NCBI RefSeq assembly: GCF_030247185.1
Contig: NC_080572.1
Location: 171,746,975 to 171,810,974, forward strand
Origin: Malaya genurostris
Taxonomy: Eukaryota; Arthropoda; Insecta; Diptera; Culicidae
DNA: 64,000 nucleotides
Reading direction: 5' to 3'
Part shown: positions 57,935 through 64,000 of the stretch, piece after piece
How positions within the stretch are numbered: the stretch's first letter is position 1
Layout: each line of letters starts with the position of its first letter
Translations under genes and position numbers: made by a program
Notes under the pieces: model-generated
Database searches by the model: none
What the model was told of the DNA's origin: nothing
The model's input: only the letters and a program-made list of their open reading frames with translations

Positions 57935-58430
57935 CGGGATTGATGTGTAGATGACGGAAAACGATGTTCGAAGTGGTTTAGAAATCCAAGATAACGACTT
58001 CCGGTTTATCGATATTCCTTAAAAACCCTTACAATGTGGGTATTTTCGGAATGGAATTGATGAGTAGAAATCCAAGATGGCGACTTCCGGTTTGTCGATA
58101 TTCCTTAAAAACCTTTACAATGTAGGAATTTTCGGAACGGAATTGATGATTATATGACGGAAAACGATGTTTGAAGTGGTTCGGAAATCCAAGATGGCGA
58201 CTTCCAATTTATCGATATTGCTTAAAAACCCTTACAATATGGCTATTTTCGGAACGGGATTGATGAGTAAATGACGGAAAACGATGTTTGAATTGGTTCG
58301 GAAATCAAAGATGGCATCTTCCGGTTCTTTGATATTGCTTAAAAACATTTACAATACGAGTATTTTCGGGACGGGTTTGATGAGTATATACCAGGAAATT
58401 AAATTTGAAAGCGCTTCAAAAATCAAAATG
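57935..58430 (+). repeat. 117 bp tandem repeats, array 1 (outer, left)
   Basis: Key words AAATCCAAGATGGCGACTTC at 57982, 58068, 58185 and 58302 (spacing 86, 117, 117), each followed by CGATATTSCTTAAAAACCCT and TATTTTCGGAACGG. A fifth, decayed unit is near 58420. Confidence 0.9.
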
Positions 58431-58829
58431 GTGAGTTCAGTTGTATCGGTATTCTTTGACGATCATTACGATTTATTCATCAGTTATGCTTCTGACAAAG
58501 GTGTTTCCTGCTAATTATTATTGTTTGAATTTTGTACTATATTTTCGAAATGATCATAACAAGTAGATGTCTGAACAGCTATAATAATTTTATATTGTTA
58601 TAGTTATATTGTATGATTTCAATATTTTATTGAACAACTGGAAGTTTCAATCTAATACACCGAAACCTCCATTTACGAACTAAACGGGGGTTCGTAAAAA
58701 GAGGTAGTTCGTAAAAAAAGTTTACGTTATTTGGGATTTGGTTCGTAAAAAAAGTTTACGTTATTTGGAATTTACTTCGTAAAAAAAGTTTTGTGTGATT
58801 ATTGTGGAAACCGCGCATCATATGGTTAT

Positions 58830-59250
58830 TTTCGGAACGAATGTGAAGAGTAAGTGCAAGAAAATGATGTTTGGACTCGTTTCAAAATCCAAGATGGCGG
58901 CTTCCGGTTCATTGAGATTGCTTAAAACCCCTAACAATATGGGTATCTTCGGAACGGAATTGACGAGTAGATGTCGGAAAACGATGTTTGAAGTGGTTCT
59001 GAAATCCAAGATGGCGACTTCCGGTTTTTTATATTCCTTGAAAACCCTTACAATAAGGATATTTTCGGAACGGAATTGATGAATAGATATCAGAAAACGA
59101 TGTTTCAGGTGGTTCTTAAATCCAAGATGGTAACTTCCGATTTGTTGATATTCCTTGAAAGCCCTTACAATATGGGTACTTTCGGAAAGAGATTTAAAAG
59201 TAGACGTCGAAAAATTATATTTGAGGTGGTTTTGAAATGCAAAACAGTGA
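58830..59250 (+). repeat. 117 bp tandem repeats, array 2 (inner, left)
   Basis: Units at 58885, 59002 and 59118 (spacing 117, 116) with the same AAATCCAAGATGGCG word, plus a decayed fourth near 59235. Confidence 0.9.
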
Positions 59251-59439
59251 CGGTTTATTAGTATCTTTTGAAAGTTTTTGACATTTTCGTTTAACTTGGT
59301 ATTCCTTTAAAACACTATACCGGAAGTCACCTCATTGAATTTTAAAACTAGCTCAAAAATCGTTTATTGGTATCCAATATGTTTCGGAAATTTCTTTGTT
59401 TTAAGGGTTTATAAGGCATATCAATAAATCGGAGGATGT

Positions 59440-59985
59440 TATATTGGAATTCGAGACGACACCAAACATAGTTTTGCGGCATCTTGTTCCGGAAATACCC
59501 ATATTGTATGGGTTTTCAAGGAATATCAACAAACCGGAAGTCGCCATCTTGGATTTCAGAACCACTTCAAACATCATTTTCCGAAATCTACTCATAAATT
59601 CCGTTCCGAAAATACCCATATTTCAAGGGTTTTCAATGAATATCAATCAACTGGAAATCGCCATCTTGGATTTTAAAACCAACTCAAACATAATTTTCTG
59701 ACATCTCCTCATTAAACCCGTTCCGAAAATACCCATATTGTAAGGGTTTTCAAGGAATATCAATCAACCGGAAGTCGCCATCTTGGATTTAAGAACCACC
59801 TCAAATATCGTTTTCCGACATCTACTCATTAACCCCGTTCCGAAAATACCCATATTGTAAGGGTTTTCGAGGAATATCAATCAACCAGAAATCGCCATCT
59901 TGGATTTCCAAAATACCTCAAACATCATTTTCCGGAATCTTTTCTTTAAACCAGTTCCAAAAATACCCATATTGTAGTAGTTTCC
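59440..59985 (-). repeat. 117 bp tandem repeats, array 3 (inner, right)
   Basis: Same unit in reverse orientation: GAAGTCGCCATCTTGGATTT-type words near 59540, 59657, 59773 and 59890. Confidence 0.9.
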
Positions 59986-60639
59986 ATGGAGTCGGAAAGC
60001 GCTTTCGATGAATGACAAAACCTCTTTTTACGAAGTAGGTTCGTAAAAAAAGTTTACGTTATTTGGGATTTTGTTCGTAAAAAAAGATTACGTTATTTGG
60101 GATTTGGTTCGTAAAAAGAGGTACGTAAAAAGAGGTAACGTATAAAAAGTGTTCGTAAACGGAGGTTTGGGTGTACTTGGAAGCAACCACGAACAATAAA
60201 ATTTGCTTTCAAATCAATGAACGTTTTCTCCAACTTTTTTTATTTTCAGTGTTACACTTATAATTTCAGTTGTTTTAGTGTCCGTGATAAAGTCGAAAAA
60301 AGTACTGTTACTCTCATCACGACACATTTGTTTTTATTTAAACTTGTCAAAATCTCATGTCAACTGGCCCGTCGGAATATGATTTAACATTTTGTAAGCC
60401 ATTGAGAAAAAGGGATATTATTTGGCTCAAGTGGTAAGAGTCAGTTAGACAATCACATGACACTGAATTTCTAACATTTATGAACAATTCCAGAAATAAA
60501 TAGCAGATAAACTGGCAGGATCGACTTTCTCCGAATCGGATGAAACAATGTACACCTCTTCAGTATGGCAATCTCTTCTTCCTGATAAAGGAACCTTTTC
60601 GACTCAAAATTAATTTTTAGAATGTCGAAATTTAAAACC

Positions 60640-61165
60640 GTAGCTAATCACTTCAAACATCGTTTTCCGTCATCTACTCATCAATCCCGTTCCGAAAATA
60701 CCCACATTGTAAGGGTTTTTAGAAATATTGATAAACCGGAAGTCGCCATCCTGGATTTCCGAACCACTTCAAACATCGTTTTCCGTCATCTACTCATCAA
60801 TCCCATTTCGAAAATACCCACATTGTAAAGGTTTTTAAGGAATATCGTCAAACCGGAAGACGCCATCTTGGATTTCCGAACCACTTCAAACATCGTTTTC
60901 CGTCATCTACTCATCAATCCCGTTCCGAAAATACCCACATTGTAAGGGTTTTAGGAATATTGATAAACCGGAAGTCGCCATCTTGGATTTCCAAACCACT
61001 CCAAACATTGTTTTCCGTCAACTACTCATCAATCCCGTTCCGAAAATACCCATATTGTAAGGGTTTTTAAGCAATATCGACAAACCGGAAGTCGCCATCT
61101 TAGATTTTGAAACGACCCCAAACATCATTTTCTTGCACCCACTTATCACATCCGTTCCGAAAATG
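60640..61165 (-). repeat. 117 bp tandem repeats, array 4 (outer, right)
   Basis: Reverse-orientation units near 60738, 60856, 60972 and 61088, each with AACATCGTTTTCCGTCATCT and CCCGTTCCGAAAATACCCAC. Unit similarity is the highest of the four arrays. Confidence 0.9.
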
Positions 61166-61734
61166 GTCATGTGATTGGGGGTTTCCACATTCATTACACA
61201 AAAGTTTTTTTACGAAGTAAATTCCAAATAACGTAAACTTTTTTTACGTACCAAATCCCAAATAACGTAAACTTTTTTTACGAACTACCTCCATTTACGA
61301 ACCGTTTTGTTCGTAAATGGAGGTTTCGGTGTACCGAATTAAGTTTTTATGCCCACAAATTAACAACCTCGGCCAACTAGAAGAAATTATCAGACAGTTT
61401 TATAGGATTTGTACCTGTTTTTGGTTATCATTCGTAAAAAAACTAATGAATTTTTCATTTTTCACTTATCACGCTTTAGTCACGAAACCGGAAGTCGGAT
61501 CAATTGTTCTATCAATTTTTAGAAAAATATAAGACCTTTAATTTGAACCCTAGTTTGTGAAAATCAGTTCAGTCATCTCTGAAAAAAGTGAGTGCATATT
61601 TTTGTTACATACACACACTGCCATTTGTTCAGTTCGTCGAGCTGAGTCGAATGAAATATGACATTCGGCCCTCCGGTTAAAATGTCGGTTTTCACAGTGA
61701 TTGCATAGCCTTTCTATATGAGAAAGGCAAAACG

Positions 61735-63223
61735 CTCATCCTGTAGTTCCAGAATCGCAAGCTGGATAGAAAAAAATATTTTGTTGTTTTGTATAGTCGT
61801 TAGACTTTTCATTGGAATCTTAGTTTGCGAAAAATATGTTCAGCGATCATTGCAAAACCTGAGTCCAAGAAAATTATTCATACATACACACATATAAACA
61901 ACACATTCACTAAAAAATCACACTCAGAATGCGTTCGCGATGATCTGATTCGAATGCTTTATGATACTCAGACCTTCGGGCCTCAGTTCAAGAGTCGTTT
62001 TTCACAGTTACTGTAGTACAGTCATTTTATATGTGAAAGGCAATATCAAACAAGTATCCAAGCGAGATACAGCTTTGATAGCATTCTCTTATCAATTGCG
62101 GATCGGGGAGCGTGTTACTTCACTTCCCAATTTGTTCTGCCAAGAGGTTATTTTATCTCTCAATCACATGTTGAAGAGTTTTCGTTTTGCACTTTCTACA
62201 GTCGTAGTAGTAGTAATAATCAAATACACTCACATGGAAGCACATTGAATTAGGGTCGGACTATCTGCCAAAACTGTGTAAAGCGAGGGAACATTCAATA
62301 TAAAGGATCCAACTCGTGAGTTGCAGGGAAGACGATAATGGAAGGAAAGTTTCAGTTTTTCTAGTTCAACTAGATTTGACAAGCAAGATAATAGAAGCTA
62401 TAAATAAAAGATTAGACACGTTTTCAATTTGCTGTGGAAGTTAGGGTGCATTGTTTCCTAATAAATCCGAAAAATCTACCGAATTTTGGAGCTTGGCATA
62501 TTGTGTTTTTTTTCGTGATGAAACTTGCACATCCTAAAACTGAGTATATTGCTATAGTGTAAAGTATCTTGCGATAAAATGAGAGAATCGCATTTAAAAT
62601 TTCTGTATCAATATTTATTAACAATGGTGTGCATTTTCATTGAAATAATAGGTATGGAACTACGAACTATTTGTAAGAACTGGGAATGATTTCCATAGAA
62701 ACAATTCTAGAAACGCATCTGATTATCGGCACGAAAAAATTGATTACTACAGTATTAGGGACGCAAGGATTACTGGAGTTATAAGATCGCTACTGTTTGT
62801 TGCAAATCCGCATACAGCTAACTGAACAGATGTATCAATTTTTCAAATTCCTTTGTGTGTGAATAGATTTTTATCGTCCATAGCTGCCAGATTTATCAAG
62901 TATAAGACAGATTTTTCTCATATTAACAGCTTCACATTAACATATTAACTGTGTGTGAAGTTTATAACAGTCGACTGAACGGATGTGTAGTACCACATTC
63001 AATTTCAATTGAATGAAAAAAAATTTACGGCATTATAAACAACCCAAGATTAGCTTTCAACCGAACTGAAATAAATGCGTATTGTTAGCAACGTCGTTAT
63101 ATCATTATAGCTTCGGAACCGGAAGTGACAGCTTTTGGATCTTCGAAATTGATTCATAGTCCAAGAGTCAAATCACATCTCAAATAGGTTCACACATTCA
63201 TACACATATATTTTCCAACTGGC
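61735..63223. other. No gene recognised; worn X/Y-type end
   Basis: GACCTTCGGGCCTCAGTTCA and TTTCACAGTTACTGTAGTAC followed by ATGTGAAAGGCAA (61970-62045) look like a degraded X end. The rest is AT-rich with only short frames. Confidence 0.5.
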
Positions 63224-63236
63224 TGCGTCTAATGGT

Positions 63237-63446
63237 CCCGGTCCCGGGTTGGCGGTTCAATGCATAGGGCACTGGTCTAACAAACCAGTAGTCGTATGTT
63301 CGAGCCCCGACCTGGAAGGATTCGTAGTGTCAGTAGAATCGTAGCACTAGCCATGCACTGGCTCTGTACACTCTGAATCGGCTGCGAAGTCTGTTGAAAC
63401 AGAAGGTCAAATTCCACTACAGGAATGTAATACCAAGGCTTTGCTT
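63237..63446 (+). mobile_element. SINE-1, copy c, with perfect TSD
   Basis: A 210 bp full copy flanked by the 13 bp repeat TGCGTCTAATGGT (63224-63236 and 63447-63459). The tRNA-like head is GGGTTGGCGGTTCAATGCAT (box A region), stem-loop CTGGT-CTAACAA-ACCAG (anticodon-like AAC, as in tRNA-Val) and GTTCGAGCCCCGACC (box B). The body runs to ACCAAGGCTTTGCTT. No poly-A tail; the tail is short and ends at the duplication. Confidence 0.93.
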
Positions 63447-63459
63447 TGCGTCTAATGGT

Positions 63460-64000
63460 TTATAAATACTAAATTGTTTATATTGAGGAAGACAAGAAGC
63501 AGAAATTTGTAGCAGTGTACCGTTAGCAGTTGCATAAGGACTCGATTAACATTAGAGTAGGTCCTAAGTGCAAATGACAGATTCTCTTTGTTTACTTTCT
63601 CCTTCGATTATTACGGTACTCTTAGTATTTCTTTCTTCTAACTTTGTGCAGAGAATAGCAAGTAAAACTATCATCTTTGAATCTGCACTGAACAAATGAT
63701 CAAAAACTTTTTTTCATCCACCTAGTGGTGTGATAATGCCTTTCTCTTTCTTCGAAACAGTCTCATGAAAATATTTTTTATTTGGACTCATATATGATAC
63801 CAATTTATTCAGATTCGAGTAGTTCACAAAAGCATGCTTCAGCGTTTATGTTACATATTCGGCATCATTGCTCAAACCAAACGCTTGACGTTTGCATTTA
63901 GAATTGCATGAAACATCGAGATTTAGTGTCACCTCAAAAAAAAAATTAAAAATAATCGACTTTGAAAACTGTTTAGATTGTTTTGAAGTCCCAAAAAGTC
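63460..64000. other. Repeat fragments, no gene
   Basis: 63570-63625 contains half of the MITE seen at 33923-34179 (CTCTTTGTTTACTTTCTCC). 63713-63755 carries a Y-repeat end in minus orientation (CATCCACCTAGTGGTGTGAT, then AATGCCTTTCTC), so a Y copy probably extends beyond the window. Confidence 0.6.

Larger units (their letters stand above)
58658..60173 (-). mobile_element. TA-flanked 117 bp-repeat element, inner copy
   Basis: 1516 bp: left end CACCGAAACCTCCATTTACG (after TA at 58656-58657), right end reversed CACCCAAACCTCCGTTTACG (before TA at 60174-60175). Relative to the outer copy the two end types are swapped, so it is the same family inserted in opposite orientation. It contains three 117 bp units in its left arm and four in its right. 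No coding capacity. Confidence 0.87.
57750..61331 (+). mobile_element. TA-flanked 117 bp-repeat element, outer copy
   Basis: Left end CATCCAAACCTCCGTTTAC (after TA at 57748-57749); right end reversed CACCGAAACCTCCATTTACG (before TA at 61332-61333). Removing it restores GCAGTAGTACCGAATTAAG, matching the opposite X arm (CAGTAGTGCCGAATTAAG). Subterminal words TACGAAC and ACGTAAACTTTTTTTACG repeat near the ends, and 117 bp tandem repeats fill both arms. TA target and CCTCGTTTACGAAC-like ends resemble pogo/Tigger elements; that placement is inference. No transposase was seen. It is interrupted by an inner copy (58658-60173). Confidence 0.87.
54869..61734. repeat. Foldback X (long inverted arms, interrupted)
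   Basis: The left arm starts at 54869 (CGTTTTTGCC, then TATAGAAAGGCTATGCAATC, GGAGGGCCGAATG, CTCAGCTCGACGAACTGA). The right arm ends at 61734 with the reverse complement of the same words. The right arm is split: 61332-61734 pairs with about 54869-55500, and 57430-57745 pairs with about 55500-55765. The gap is filled by two nested elements (57750-61331). Arm identity is roughly 80 percent. It shares the GGCCGAATG/CAGCTCGACGAA start and CCGATTTTCACAAACT modules with repeat Y, so X is probably a Y-related inverted pair. Confidence 0.8.

Noticed and set aside
57935..59250. Regularly spaced repeats resembling a CRISPR array
   Set aside because: Units of 117 bp are nearly uniform over their whole length with no unique spacers, occur in both orientations and belong to TA-flanked elements in a eukaryotic genome.
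58795..59701. Repeated proteins with MFEVVLKSKMATSGFL or IFRTTSNIVFRHLL-like units
   Set aside because: They are translations of the 117 bp tandem repeats and break at unit-length variation.
57750..61331. Two interleaved elements (57750-60173 and 58658-61331)
   Set aside because: The TA empty site joins 57749 to 61332, and end types swap consistently, so nesting with opposite orientation explains everything without interleaving.

Overview
This 64 kb window is animal nuclear DNA and is most likely from a mosquito (family Culicidae). It is AT-rich and intron/intergenic-like, with no operons, rRNA or functional tRNA. Nearly all recognisable content is transposon-derived: RTE-type and Jockey-type non-LTR retrotransposons, tRNA-derived SINEs, mariner, DD41D-type and hAT elements, MITEs, foldbacks and microsatellites. 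The mosquito assignment is inference. It rests on the retroelement protein families and on a repeat ending in CACTAGGTGGATTAAA, which I associate with culicid genomes. I found no host gene I can defend; two stretches (38002-38331 and 43339-43945, both minus) are weak candidates.

Layout. 1-2.45 kb: nothing recognised. 2.45-5.43 kb: decayed RTE-type LINE carrying an internal 80 bp inverted duplication. 5.67-9.6 kb: two head-to-tail copies (about 1.7-1.8 kb each) of a non-coding modular repeat, called Y here. 10.3 kb: SINE-1. 12.0-12.3 kb: reverse transcriptase (RT) fragment. 14.2 kb: hAT MITE. 15.1-18.3 kb: second RTE family, split by a 1547 bp insertion with a 21 bp target-site duplication (TSD). 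19.55-23.7 kb: complete Jockey-type LINE (minus) with TSD, ORF1 intact and ORF2 broken by a single stop codon. 24.58-25.5 kb: internally deleted mariner. 25.5-26.5 kb: 3' half of another Jockey-type LINE. 26.58-30.43 kb: dead relative of the Jockey element, with TSD. 31.0 kb: SINE-1. 31.9-32.75 kb: LINE fragment.

33.09-37.58 kb: a 4.5 kb hAT-like element with 8 bp TSD, 17 bp terminal inverted repeats (TIRs) and G-rich subterminal arrays. It carries a small MITE and a 2.4 kb foldback inside. 39.1-42.4 kb: full-length-sized RTE (minus). 42.47-43.27 kb: a DD41D transposase remnant and two MITEs. 44.8-45.8 kb: LINE RNase H end. 46.1-46.9 kb: SINE-2 copies. 46.9-47.6 kb: RT remnant. 48.0-48.93 kb: DD41D-type transposon whose 5' half is replaced by a perfect 174 bp inverted copy of its 3' end. 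49.1-50.15 and 52.1-52.65 kb: Y repeats.

54.87-61.73 kb: a long inverted-arm structure (X). Its left arm holds an apparently identical 1091 bp tandem duplication. Its right arm is interrupted by two nested, oppositely oriented, TA-flanked elements built from 117 bp repeats. 63.2 kb: SINE-1 with a perfect 13 bp TSD.

The elements do not form a pathway. Their relationship is stratigraphic: who inserted into whom can be read from TSDs and split copies. The most novel-looking items are the palindromic DD41D derivative, the hAT-like element with quadruplex-capable ends, and the nested 117 bp-repeat elements in foldback X. All identities and lengths were read by eye; no alignment or database search was run.
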